Source: Candidatus Mediterraneibacter pullistercoris (GTDB taxonomy: Bacteria; Bacillota; Clostridia; Lachnospirales; Lachnospiraceae). Taken from it: a DNA stretch of 48,000 nucleotides. The notes under the pieces were generated by a model, which saw only the letters and a list, made by a program, of their open reading frames with translations, was not told the DNA's origin and did not search any database. Below are positions 15,633 through 23,818 of the stretch, piece by piece. The stretch lies in assembly GCA_019116885.1 (NCBI GenBank), contig DXAU01000046.1, positions 1 to 48,000 on the forward strand, given 5' to 3'. Position 1 is the first letter of the stretch. Each line of letters begins with the position of its first letter. The translations under genes were made by a program, and so were the position numbers.

Positions 15633-16358
15633 TTACTTCCCATACCTTTTTTCCCATTCGGGATAATCTTTTAATATCATGTCTACGCGTTTTTTCCTCT
15701 CTGCTACTTTTTCCAAAGCATCCGCATATAATATGTAAACGTCACGGTATTCTTCATTTTGTATAATTTCTCCAATCGTAATTTCCCCTTTTGCCAGCTT
15801 GTATTTCAGCGGTTCAAGAAGTCCTCTCGCGTCTGCAATGCTTTTAACCGCCCGTCCTCTAAGCCACGCCTCACGGCGTTCGGCATAGTATTCTGTATAA
15901 GGTTTCCCGGCTATCGTATAAACGTCACTCACATGATACTGATACTTTTTATCATACTTAATATGGATTAAATAAGAGAGCATGTTGTCATAGGCATACC
16001 GTCCACGCTTCGGCTTTTCAATAAAATTCGGCTCAAGACCAATAAGAGCGGCGATAGCTGACAAGATTTTTCCTGTTCCCTTTTTCAGTTTAATAACAAA
16101 ATGCCCGTGGTTTGAAGTAAACTTTATTTCATAAACCATCTTCTGTTCATTCCAGAGCTTTTGCTCATCTTTATCGTGCTTAACAGCGTACATTTCAATG
16201 ACTACACACCCGTCAGCTTCTAATCGTGCTTTAATAATTTTCCCCATCTCTGCCACATCGCCGAGGTACGCTTTCTCTTGCGCCGTCCAGTTCCAGTGTT
16301 CCGGTAAAAAATCCTGTGCTATCAGGATTGTTTCCAGATTTGCTTCTTTTCGTGCCAT
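15633..16358 (-). CDS. Rolling-circle replication initiator, Rep_2/RepB (pMV158) type
   Basis: A 241-residue replication protein. The KHDKD motif near residue 62 corresponds to the LHDKD of pMV158 RepB, and HGHFVIKL about 25 residues later fits the HUH metal-binding motif. The YDNMLSYLIHIKYDKKYQY segment matches the region carrying the catalytic Tyr in this family (its exact Tyr is not certain). It nicks the double-strand origin and remains bound to the 5' end. The ATG at 16358 follows AGGTGA, while the upstream ATG at 16394 has no site. It lies next to a hairpin-rich region (16407-16830). On an integrated element it would allow copying after excision. The call rests on short motifs. Confidence 0.72.
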   Translation of the reverse strand: MARKEANLETILIAQDFLPEHWNWTAQEKAYLGDVAEMGKIIKARLEADGCVVIEMYAVKHDKDEQKLWNEQKMVYEIKFTSNHGHFVIKLKKGTGKILSAIAALIGLEPNFIEKPKRGRYAYDNMLSYLIHIKYDKKYQYHVSDVYTIAGKPYTEYYAERREAWLRGRAVKSIADARGLLEPLKYKLAKGEITIGEIIQNEEYRDVYILYADALEKVAERKKRVDMILKDYPEWEKRYGK

Positions 16359-16406
16359 TATATCACCTCTTTCCTTATAGATAGTATAGCACAAAATGAA
16401 ACAAAA

Positions 16407-16568
16407 GGGAATATTTAATTTGATTTGTTTTAAACATTCTCTTAATATTCCCCTTTTTTGCAGAAGTGCCGCTTTCAGAGATTACGCCTTTTATAGCATC
16501 GACAAGCCCTACTACAAAAGGCGACGCGTGGGGAATATTTATATTGTATATATCTTATAAATATCCCC
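16407..16568. other. Candidate double-strand replication origin with repeated AATATTCCC elements
   Basis: GGGAATATT (16407-16415) faces AATATTCCC (16444-16452), and GGGGAATATTTATA near 16530 faces TATAAATATCCCC ending 16568. Between them a 12-bp stem with one mismatch joins 16485-16496 and 16512-16523 around a 15-base loop. The right arm and loop include TACTAC, similar to the TACTACGAC nick site of pMV158-type origins. It lies immediately upstream of the Rep gene. Orientation relative to Rep is opposite to pMV158, which lowers confidence. Confidence 0.42.
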
Positions 16569-16655
16569 TGTATTTTCAATAAATACATTGATTTTATATG
16601 TGAGGATAATTAAATTTATATCATAAAAAATCTTAAAATAATCTCAGCTAAAAAA

Positions 16656-16830
16656 GTGGTACCGGTGGTACTTTTTCTTTTTTCCCTTATCTGGTAAGGA
16701 TTTTACTGGTACCACTACTTGACAAAAAATGGTACCCATTATAATTTTCTTTGCGCCATATTGGCAAAATCCCTTGATTTATGAGGGATTTTCCCCGGTA
16801 CCACTTTTTTTCAAAAAGTGGTACCGGGGG
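16656..16830. repeat. Cluster of GGTACC palindromes and a perfect 17-bp hairpin
   Basis: GTGGTACC or GGTACCAC occurs at 16656-16663, 16708-16715, 16797-16804 and 16818-16825, with GTGGTAC at 16665-16671 and a GGTACC at 16731-16736. The last two form a perfect 17-bp stem (16793-16809 with 16813-16829, loop TTC). A second 9-bp stem AAAATCCCT/AGGGATTTT (16766-16792) abuts it. No gene is seen here. TTGACA (16719-16724) and TATAAT (16740-16745), 15 bases apart, flank one GGTACC and could drive a short plus-strand RNA. Confidence 0.7.
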
Positions 16831-16866
16831 AGAAATACAAAAAAAGCTGTATAATGTATGTTCTAC

Positions 16867-18516
16867 TTAAATCATTTTAAAATGCTTAAATGCCGCCATG
16901 ATTGCTTTTTCTTTTTCCGGCGGACAATGCGGCACTCTTGCCTTTTTCTCCCCCTTGTTGTAGTTCTCTCTTTTTTCTATTCCCAGTTTATCTTTTATCT
17001 GTGCTACATACAAAGAAGATACCTTTAAGCCGTACTCTTTTTCTATCCACTCTTTAATCTGCGCGTAACTTGCACAGCCTTTCATGGTCTTTAAATAGTC
17101 TGTGTCTTTCGTTTCAACGTCCACATATCCATACAGAATATTTTCGGTCGATTTCTTCCTACCTAACAAGACGCACGTCTCCACATGCACCGTCTCGCAG
17201 AACTGATCCACCGCCGTCATTTTTTCCACTTTATATCCTGCTGCCTGTATCATCTCCAGATCTCTCACCAGACTTGTCATCTTACATGAAATATATACAA
17301 TCCGGTCAACCCCGTAGCTCAGAATCTTTGGGAGAGCCTTGGGATGTATCCCGTCCCTCGGCGGATCGAGTACAATGACATCTGGTTTCTCTTCCAGCCC
17401 ATCCAGCACCTGAAACACATCGCCTGCTATGAATTTACAGTTGGAAATACCGTTCCTTGCGGCATTTTCTTTTGCAGCCTCTACTGCCTCTCTGACAATC
17501 TCCACTCCTACAACTTTTTTTGCCACAGGCGCAAGCACCTGGCTGATCGTCCCTGTACCGCTGAAGAGATCGAACACTGTCATATCCTGGATATCTCCGA
17601 TATATTCTCTCACCGTCTCATATAACACCTCTGCCCCTCTTGTGTTCGGCTGAAAAAAAGAAAACGGCGTTATCTTGAACTCCAGTCCGAGCAGTCTCTC
17701 ATAAAAGAACGTCCGCCCATATAATCTTCTTGTCTCATCGCTCTTCACCACATCTGACAGCGAATCATTGAGAATGTGGAGGATACCCACGATCTCACCT
17801 TCCAGGTCAAGTGAAAGAAGCTCTTGTGTCAGCGGCTCAAGGTCGTACTCACTCTGAGTTGTAGTCACAAGATTCACCAGTATCTCCCCTGTCGTGTCGC
17901 CTCGTCTTAAAAGGAGATGCCTCAGATATCCGCAGTGCTGCATCTTTTTATAATAGCTCACATTTCTCTTGGTGAAATATTCCAGCACGCACATAAGAAT
18001 CTTATTCATATCTTCATGAACGAGACGGCAGTCTGAAGCAGTCAGCACATCATACGTGCTGCCTTTTTTATGAAGTCCGAGAGACAGAGGCCCGTCCTTG
18101 TATTCATCCCCAAAAGAAAATTCCATCTTGTTGCGGTAGCCGAATTCTTTCGGGCTGGCTTTCACCCCTTCAAACACATACTCCCCATTTACCGCTTCAT
18201 CCATGATCCGGCGGATCTGGCCTTCTTTCATCTTCACCTGCTCTTCATAGGGCATCGTCTGGTACATGCATCCCCCGCACGCCGGAAAGATACTGCACAC
18301 AGGCTCTCTTGTCTCAAGAGCAGACTTTTCCAGCACTTCTAGAAGGCGCCCCTCTGCATTGCCGCGTTTAAATTTATGAATAACAAAACGTACTTTCTGT
18401 CCCGGGATGCCATTCTTGACCGTGACATACCGCTCCTCTTCCGCAATATATACAAGTCCCTTGTTGGGGAAATCCACTCTCTCTATGATCCCTTCAAATA
18501 TCTGACCTTTTTTCAT
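16867..18516 (-). CDS. rlmD: 23S rRNA (uracil-C5) methyltransferase RlmD with C-terminal extension
   Basis: A 549-residue RumA-type enzyme that methylates uracil in 23S rRNA. The N-terminal TRAM domain (about 1-60) is followed by the 4Fe-4S motif CSIFPACGGC (about 75-87), the SAM site DLFSGTGTIS near 319, DPPRDG near 370 and the catalytic Cys in YISCKMTSL near 410. About 90 extra residues (YAQIKEWIEKEYGLKVSSLY, later NYNKGEKK) follow the enzyme domain; I recognise this tail from Lachnospiraceae RlmD proteins, and its role is unknown. ATG 18516 has GGAG upstream and replaces the TTG at 18528. The mobile element ends close to its 3' end, and the coding frame is intact. Confidence 0.92.
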   Translation of the reverse strand: MKKGQIFEGIIERVDFPNKGLVYIAEEERYVTVKNGIPGQKVRFVIHKFKRGNAEGRLLEVLEKSALETREPVCSIFPACGGCMYQTMPYEEQVKMKEGQIRRIMDEAVNGEYVFEGVKASPKEFGYRNKMEFSFGDEYKDGPLSLGLHKKGSTYDVLTASDCRLVHEDMNKILMCVLEYFTKRNVSYYKKMQHCGYLRHLLLRRGDTTGEILVNLVTTTQSEYDLEPLTQELLSLDLEGEIVGILHILNDSLSDVVKSDETRRLYGRTFFYERLLGLEFKITPFSFFQPNTRGAEVLYETVREYIGDIQDMTVFDLFSGTGTISQVLAPVAKKVVGVEIVREAVEAAKENAARNGISNCKFIAGDVFQVLDGLEEKPDVIVLDPPRDGIHPKALPKILSYGVDRIVYISCKMTSLVRDLEMIQAAGYKVEKMTAVDQFCETVHVETCVLLGRKKSTENILYGYVDVETKDTDYLKTMKGCASYAQIKEWIEKEYGLKVSSLYVAQIKDKLGIEKRENYNKGEKKARVPHCPPEKEKAIMAAFKHFKMI

Positions 18517-18647
18517 ATAATTCTCCAATATATATGTGATATATGTTAGCTCTTAAGCTCTTACCGCAGAAAAAGAGGCAGGGTGCAGTTTTTGCCTACA
18601 TCCTGCCTGTCTATTTTGTTGACTGTTATGTTCCGTCTCAGACGATC

Positions 18648-18887
18648 TTATACCTGATCGTCCTCGCTGAAATAATCATCAAAATCATCATCGAAGTCAT
18701 CTTCAAAATCTTCCAGATAATCTGGTGTAAAGAAGCGATATACAGCATATGCGATCGCCGCAACTGCCGCTACTGCCCCGATGATAGCCAGTACCCAGAT
18801 CACTGTATTTTTCTGTTTGTCATTCTCATTCCTGTGGAGAAGCTCACTCAATTTTGATTCAGCGATAAGCTCTTCTACTTTGCTCAT
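18648..18887 (-). CDS. Small membrane protein with acidic tail
   Basis: A 79-residue protein: a charged helix (MSKVEELIAESKLSELLH), one hydrophobic segment (about 28-50; TVIWVLAIIGAVAAVAAIAY) and a strongly acidic cytosolic or outer tail (EDFEDDFDDDFDDYFSEDD). I recognise the architecture as common in Lachnospiraceae, but have no functional name. It has its own AAAGGA site and sits between pcrA and rlmD on the same strand. Confidence 0.72.
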   Translation of the reverse strand: MSKVEELIAESKLSELLHRNENDKQKNTVIWVLAIIGAVAAVAAIAYAVYRFFTPDYLEDFEDDFDDDFDDYFSEDDQV

Positions 18888-18973
18888 AATACACGTCCTT
18901 TCCCTGTCTTAGGAGACAGCGCTTACTTTCTAATTATTATAACACTAACGTTTTCAGATTACTACTCATTTAT

Positions 18974-21259
18974 TTAAATTTTCACCAATCTTGCAAACAT
19001 TGCGAACATTTTTCTTACACCGGCTGTATCAAATTCCACCATCACTTCAAAATCCCGTCCGCCTTCTTTGATGTCAAGCACAGTCCCTTCTCCGAATTTT
19101 ACGTGGCGGACACGGTCCCCCACACGATAAGAGAGCTGATCGCACTTCTCTGCGACAAGCTGTTTTCCTTTCGTAAGTTCACAGAAAGGCCGTTTTCCCT
19201 GAACGGTTCCTTTTTTTGCTCTGTCCGCATATGTCCCGCCTCTGTCAGCAAAAGCGCTGTCCGAGCTAAAAGCCCCTGATGCCGTGCCTGGATACGTACT
19301 TTTTGCCCCGCTCGTTTCCAGAAGTTCGGATGGTATCTCACTTATGAATCTTGACATCCTGTTATACTGTGTTTCCCCACGCACCATTCGTTTTCTCGCA
19401 CAAGTCAGCGTCAGTTTCTGTTCCGCCCGTGTAATCCCCACATAGCAGAGACGGCGTTCCTCTTCAAGTTCTTCCGGATCATCTCCTGTAATTGTCATGT
19501 AACTGGGGAAGAGCCCATCTTCCATTCCTGCCAGATAGACATGCGGAAATTCAAGCCCCTTTGCACTGTGAAGCGTCATGAGCACTACATGATCCTGGTC
19601 TTCTTCCAGGCTGTCGATGTCTGCCACGAGAGCCACTTCTTCAAGAAATCCGTTAAGAGTCGCCTTTTCATCACGGTCCTCGCAGTCCTCTTCATAGGAC
19701 GCGGCCTTGTTGAGGAGCTCATTGATATTCTCTATACGGCTTTCAGCATCGATTGGATCATCCGCTTCCATATTCTGGACATATCCGGTCATATCCAGGA
19801 TTTCATTTAACAGGTCTGTCAGACTCTCCCGCTCTGACTGGCCTTTGAAATATTCGATCATAGCTGCAAAAGAATCCAGTTTCGCAGCGCTCCGCCCGAC
19901 GCCGGGTATAAGTTCCGGAGCTAGCAGCGCGTCATAGAATCCTATTCCCCGCGCCTCCGCTGCCTCCTGAATACGGTTGATCGTCGTAAGCCCGATCCCC
20001 CTTTTGGGCACATTGATGATCCTGCGTACTGCCAGATCATCCTGTCCATTATCCACTGTTTTCAGATATGCCAGGATATCCTTGATCTCCCTGCGCGCAT
20101 AGAAATTAATGCCGCCTATGATCTTATAGGGAATATTCATGGCAACGAATTTCTCTTCAAGGAGACGGGATTGTGCATTGGTTCTGTACAGTACCGCATT
20201 ATCATTGTACGATGCGCCGTTTAAGACCTCTTTCCTGATGTCCTCTGTAATAAAATCCGCCTCGTCATACCCTGTGTCAAACTGACGCAGACAGATTTTC
20301 TCCCCCTCGCAGTTGTCAGTCCACAGCGTCTTGTCTTTTCTTCCTTTATTATTATGTATAACGCCATTCGCAGCATTGAGGATATTCTTTGTGGACCTGT
20401 AGTTCTGCTCCAGCCGTATTACCCTGGCATCAGGATACTCTTTTTCAAAATCCAGAATGTTCCTGATATTTGCCCCCCTGAATTTATAGATCGACTGATC
20501 GTCGTCACCAACCACGCAGAGGTTCCTGTATTTACCTGCCAGAAGGCTCACCAGTTTGAACTGCACAGTGTTCGTGTCCTGATACTCGTCCACCATGATG
20601 TAGCGGAATCTCTCCTGATAGTACTCCCGCACATCCGGCTGTGTCTGAAGCAGCTGGACGGTCTTTACAAGCAGATCATCAAAATCAAGTGCGTTATTTG
20701 CCTTTAGCTGCGCCTCATACTCATGATATACTTTTGCGACCATAAGCTGAGCATAATCCCCGCCTGAATTCAGTTCAAATTCCTCTGGCAGGATCATCTC
20801 ATTTTTTGCCGAAGAGATCACTGACAGGAGCATCCTCTCTTTATACTTCTTCGTGTCGATATTGACCTTTCTGCACACTTCTTTCATGAGCGTCTTCTGG
20901 TCGTCTGTATCATAGATCGTAAAGCGGCTGTCATATCCAAGCCTGTCGATATATCTGCGGAGGATGCGCGCACACATGGAATGAAATGTGCTCACCCAGA
21001 TGCTCTCAGAACCGAATCCCACCAGAGCGTCCACTCTCTGACGCATTTCTTCCGCCGCTTTGTTTGTAAATGTAATTGCAAGGATATTCCATGCGCTGAC
21101 TCCCCGTTCCTCTATCAGATATGCGATACGGTGTGTAAGCACGCGCGTTTTTCCCGAACCAGCTCCGGCAAGAATCAGAAGAGGTCCTTCTGTGTGATAT
21201 ACCGCCTCTCTCTGAGGTTCATTTAATGCATCATATATGCTCATACTTTCTTTTTCCAC
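18974..21259 (-). CDS. pcrA: ATP-dependent DNA helicase PcrA (UvrD/Rep family)
   Basis: A 761-residue superfamily 1A 3'-5' helicase for repair and plasmid replication. Walker A AGAGSGKT lies near residue 34, motif II DEYQDT near 224, motif III GDDDQSIYKFRGA near 250, motif IV EQNYRST, and motifs V and VI (VVLMTLHSAKGLE, YVGITRAEQ) near 570-615. The C-terminus ends in a Tudor-like domain (YRVGDRVRHVKFGEGTVLDI) that contacts RNA polymerase in PcrA. Length is typical. The start is uncertain: GTG at 21259 has GGAGAG eight bases upstream, while an ATG at 21244 has only a weak site. PcrA is the helicase recruited by pMV158-like Rep proteins, relevant to the nearby element. Confidence 0.96.
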   Translation of the reverse strand: MEKESMSIYDALNEPQREAVYHTEGPLLILAGAGSGKTRVLTHRIAYLIEERGVSAWNILAITFTNKAAEEMRQRVDALVGFGSESIWVSTFHSMCARILRRYIDRLGYDSRFTIYDTDDQKTLMKEVCRKVNIDTKKYKERMLLSVISSAKNEMILPEEFELNSGGDYAQLMVAKVYHEYEAQLKANNALDFDDLLVKTVQLLQTQPDVREYYQERFRYIMVDEYQDTNTVQFKLVSLLAGKYRNLCVVGDDDQSIYKFRGANIRNILDFEKEYPDARVIRLEQNYRSTKNILNAANGVIHNNKGRKDKTLWTDNCEGEKICLRQFDTGYDEADFITEDIRKEVLNGASYNDNAVLYRTNAQSRLLEEKFVAMNIPYKIIGGINFYARREIKDILAYLKTVDNGQDDLAVRRIINVPKRGIGLTTINRIQEAAEARGIGFYDALLAPELIPGVGRSAAKLDSFAAMIEYFKGQSERESLTDLLNEILDMTGYVQNMEADDPIDAESRIENINELLNKAASYEEDCEDRDEKATLNGFLEEVALVADIDSLEEDQDHVVLMTLHSAKGLEFPHVYLAGMEDGLFPSYMTITGDDPEELEEERRLCYVGITRAEQKLTLTCARKRMVRGETQYNRMSRFISEIPSELLETSGAKSTYPGTASGAFSSDSAFADRGGTYADRAKKGTVQGKRPFCELTKGKQLVAEKCDQLSYRVGDRVRHVKFGEGTVLDIKEGGRDFEVMVEFDTAGVRKMFAMFARLVKI

Positions 21260-21370
21260 GTTCCAATCTCTCCAATGTTAAATACCTGCCCTGCGGCAGG
21301 CGCTCGTCTTTCCTCTGTGCGTCATTATAATATGGACAGAATAATTCTGTCAATGAAAGCTATTTTTCAC

Positions 21371-21416
21371 TTGTCATCTGGTTTTTGTTACTATATAATG
21401 AAGTCACCGAGGTGAC
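21371..21416 (+). promoter_or_regulatory. Promoter and GTCACC-GA-GGTGAC hairpin at the ribosome site
   Basis: TTGTCA (21371-21376), 17 bases and TATAAT (21394-21399) precede the DUF1836 gene. GTCACC (21403-21408) and GGTGAC (21411-21416) form a perfect inverted repeat that includes the GAGGTGA ribosome site. It could be an operator or an RNA structure that hides the site. Confidence 0.7.
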
Positions 21417-21421
21417 AAACT

Positions 21422-22036
21422 ATGAAAATCGACACGAATGATATCTTAAACAGCATACTTGAAAGTCTCGATCATGTGGATTATATCAGACCTGAAGAAA
21501 TACCGAATATCGATCTGTATATGGACCAGGTCACGACCTTTATGGACCATCATTTTTCCTCGACCAAACGCTATGACGAGGATAAAGTCCTGACAAAGAC
21601 CATGATCAATAATTACACAAAAAACAATCTGCTTCCCCCATCTGTAAAGAAAAAATATTCCAAAGAACATGTGCTTCTGCTCATACTGATCTATTATTTT
21701 AAGAGCATCCTCTCTATCAAGGACATTGAGACAGTATTAAAACCGCTCAGAGAGAAATATTTTTCAGAGGGCGGCGCTATAGAGCTCTCCGCACTGTATA
21801 AAGAAATATGCGAGATAGAGAAAGCCCGCATCGAGCCTATGAAAGCGTCGGTCATGGAAGCCTATGAAAAATCCCAGTCCTCTTTCGCTGACCTGCCTGC
21901 AGGCGAAGACCAGGACGAACTTAAGCTGTTCACTTTTATCTGCAGCCTGAGCTTCGACGTATATCTGAAAAAGATGATGATAGAAAAGATCATCGACGGA
22001 CTCACGGCAGAAGAAGCAAAATCAGATAAGAAATAA
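21422..22036 (+). CDS. DUF1836 domain protein
   Basis: A 204-residue cytosolic protein of the DUF1836 (YkrK-like) family, recognised by NIDLYMDQVTTFMDHHF, the VLTKTMINNYTKNNLLPP segment that resembles a MerR-type DNA-binding helix, and KKYSKEHVLLLILIYYFKSIL. A transcription role has been suggested for the family but is not proven. It has a consensus promoter of its own and a ribosome site inside a perfect inverted repeat, consistent with self-regulation. Confidence 0.85.
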   Translation: MKIDTNDILNSILESLDHVDYIRPEEIPNIDLYMDQVTTFMDHHFSSTKRYDEDKVLTKTMINNYTKNNLLPPSVKKKYSKEHVLLLILIYYFKSILSIKDIETVLKPLREKYFSEGGAIELSALYKEICEIEKARIEPMKASVMEAYEKSQSSFADLPAGEDQDELKLFTFICSLSFDVYLKKMMIEKIIDGLTAEEAKSDKK

Positions 22037-22040
22037 AAAC

Positions 22041-22094
22041 AACAGCCGGTGCCACTTCCCTTTTTCAGAGTGTGGCTGCGGCTGTTCTCTTTTT
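22041..22094 (+). terminator. Terminator of the DUF1836 gene
   Basis: AACAGCCG-GT-GCCAC pairs with GTGGC-TG-CGGCTGTT, followed by CTCTTTTT. Confidence 0.85.
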
Positions 22095-22135
22095 CACGCA
22101 GGATACATTCTCACATATGGCCGGCTTTCTGCTTT

Positions 22136-22435
22136 CTATTCTTCGGTATCTTTATCGATGCGCTCGAAAACCATATCGTACCCGTCATTCCCATAATTAA
22201 GGGAACGGTTCACCCTGCTGATAGTTGCAGTGGAAGCGCCTGTTTTCTCTGCAATTTCAAGATAAGTCTTCTGCTCCCGAAGCATTTTTGCCACCTCAAA
22301 TCGCTGCGACAACGACAGCAGTTCATTGATCGTGCAGATATCTTCAAAGAAGATATAACATTCTTCTTTATTTTTCAGGCTGAGTACAGCTTCAAAAAGG
22401 CAGTCGACCGCCTCTGTCCTTATTTTCTTACTCAT
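22136..22435 (-). CDS. YerC/YecD-family TrpR-like repressor
   Basis: A 99-residue DNA-binding protein with the TrpR-superfamily helix-turn-helix (LSLSQRFEVAKMLREQKTYL, then EIAEKTGASTATISRVNRSLNYG). This matches the YerC/YecD group of Firmicutes rather than tryptophan repressor. The ATG at 22435 (MSKKIRTEAVDCLFEAVLSL) is preferred because GGGAGA/AAGGG lies upstream and homologs begin here. Target genes are not evident from context; in Bacillus yerC lies next to pcrB/pcrA, and pcrA is also nearby here. Confidence 0.88.
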   Translation of the reverse strand: MSKKIRTEAVDCLFEAVLSLKNKEECYIFFEDICTINELLSLSQRFEVAKMLREQKTYLEIAEKTGASTATISRVNRSLNYGNDGYDMVFERIDKDTEE

Positions 22436-22552
22436 GATACCCTTATCTCCCTTTCGATCTGTAGCATAAATCTGTCCGAATCCGCGCTGTACTGGCAAAG
22501 CGCATGTTTCAGACCGCTGTTATATTTTAGCACATTAAACTTTTAAAGTCCA

Positions 22553-23281
22553 CTACTTTATTTCCTGCTTACAGTTCAGATATGGTTTCAGTGTTTCCAT
22601 GTCCGTCGTCACTACCAGCTCTTCTGGAAATGAGCAGTACTTAAATACTTCCTCCACATAGGAGAAATTGCCCGCATCCGCATCTACATGCGCGTCGCTT
22701 CCCGTCGTTACCGGGACTTCATACTGCCTGCACAGGTCCAGCATCGTCAGAATATTTTCACGCGTACCCTCTCTGCTGCTGGCCGGGCGCATGGATGAAT
22801 TATTGATTTCAAGCAGCGTTCCCGTCTCTTTCGCTGTCTTTACCAGAATCTCATAGTCAAAAGGAAATCTTCCGTCGTCCGGATGTCCGATAATATTGAT
22901 ATACGGCTTTTTCATCGCCTCCACGTATGCCCTGATATTTTCTTCGGGAGTGTGATCCGTGCCGTAGCAGGGTGTATGGATGCTTGCCACAACAATGTCA
23001 AGTTCACGGCAGGTCTGCTCGGGAAGATCGATGCTCCCGTCAGGAGCCATAATATTTACCTCTGCGCCCATCAGCAGCCGCACTCCGAAGGCCTCTCTTG
23101 GCACTACGTCAAGATTCTGAAAATAAAACAGCCCGCATGTACCCGGCATTTGGGGCGCATGTTCCGTGAGCGCAATCGCTTTCAAGCCTCTTTCTCTTGC
23201 TGCCGCCGCCATCTCCTTGATGGTACTGTATGCATGTCCGCTCGCCAGTGTATGGGCATGTGTATCTGCTATAAATTTCAT
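22553..23281 (-). CDS. PHP-domain phosphatase (YcdX-like)
   Basis: A 242-residue metal-dependent phosphoesterase. The PHP motifs are present: DTHAHTLASGHAYS with two His near the N-terminus, TEHAPQMPG near 45, GAEVNI near 75, SIHTP near 105, GHPDD near 140 and GSDAHV near 200. These ligate three metal ions. The close relative YcdX has been studied as a phosphatase; the natural substrate is not known. The ATG at 23281 follows GAGGTG. It is a single gene. Confidence 0.88.
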   Translation of the reverse strand: MKFIADTHAHTLASGHAYSTIKEMAAAARERGLKAIALTEHAPQMPGTCGLFYFQNLDVVPREAFGVRLLMGAEVNIMAPDGSIDLPEQTCRELDIVVASIHTPCYGTDHTPEENIRAYVEAMKKPYINIIGHPDDGRFPFDYEILVKTAKETGTLLEINNSSMRPASSREGTRENILTMLDLCRQYEVPVTTGSDAHVDADAGNFSYVEEVFKYCSFPEELVVTTDMETLKPYLNCKQEIK

Positions 23282-23420
23282 ATCTTCCACCTCGTCTTAT
23301 CAGGCGTCCTGTCCGCCTGGTCATTTTTTATACCTGAAATATTATATCATATTTATACCAGAATACAATTTTTCTCTCCCGGGAAGAATAAACAAGCAAA
23401 TAGAAATGAGGTGAAACAAT

Positions 23421-23654
23421 TTGAAAAACACGAACAGAACTGAACATGCAAAGAGCAGTAAAAAAGCGGATTCACCGGCATCTGCTGATACTTTCGACTA
23501 TCTTGCCAGCGCGGCGTCCGCCACTGAGTTCACAGGACTGATCCCTTCTCTTCCGCAGGATGATGCAGAGATCGAATCATACAATGACGTCTGCCCGTTC
23601 CTTCCACCAAAAGAGCCGCGGCCCTCTCATAAAAAGAACAGCGGTCACGACTGA
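23421..23654 (+). CDS. Short conserved hypothetical protein
   Basis: A 77-residue hydrophilic protein starting at a TTG with GAGGTG seven bases upstream. The middle part FDYLASAASATEFTGLIPSL recalls a short family seen in Lachnospiraceae with a DYL-AAS-CTGLIP pattern. Low-complexity ends flank it. No motif suggests a function. Confidence 0.6.
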   Translation: MKNTNRTEHAKSSKKADSPASADTFDYLASAASATEFTGLIPSLPQDDAEIESYNDVCPFLPPKEPRPSHKKNSGHD

Positions 23655-23744
23655 TGTATCACAAAAAGGTTTGGTATACTTTTAATGATTTTATGTAAAA
23701 AGGGCGTAAGGCGACAAAATTCGGGACTATATTACATTTTTTCG

Positions 23745-23773
23745 TTGTTCTCAGGCTCTCATGATGTTATAAT
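23745..23773 (+). promoter_or_regulatory. Promoter of the zinc-ribbon membrane protein
   Basis: TTGTTC (23745-23750), 17 bases and TATAAT (23768-23773), 45 bases before the start codon at 23819. Confidence 0.7.
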
Positions 23774-23818
23774 AGGGATGTTGTAAATTCTGGTCAACAT
23801 AAGAGAGGAGTATATACG

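Noticed and set aside
16656-16830. CRISPR array at the GGTACC cluster
   Set aside because: The repeats are short palindromes with irregular spacing and there are no cas genes; it does not have repeat-spacer structure.
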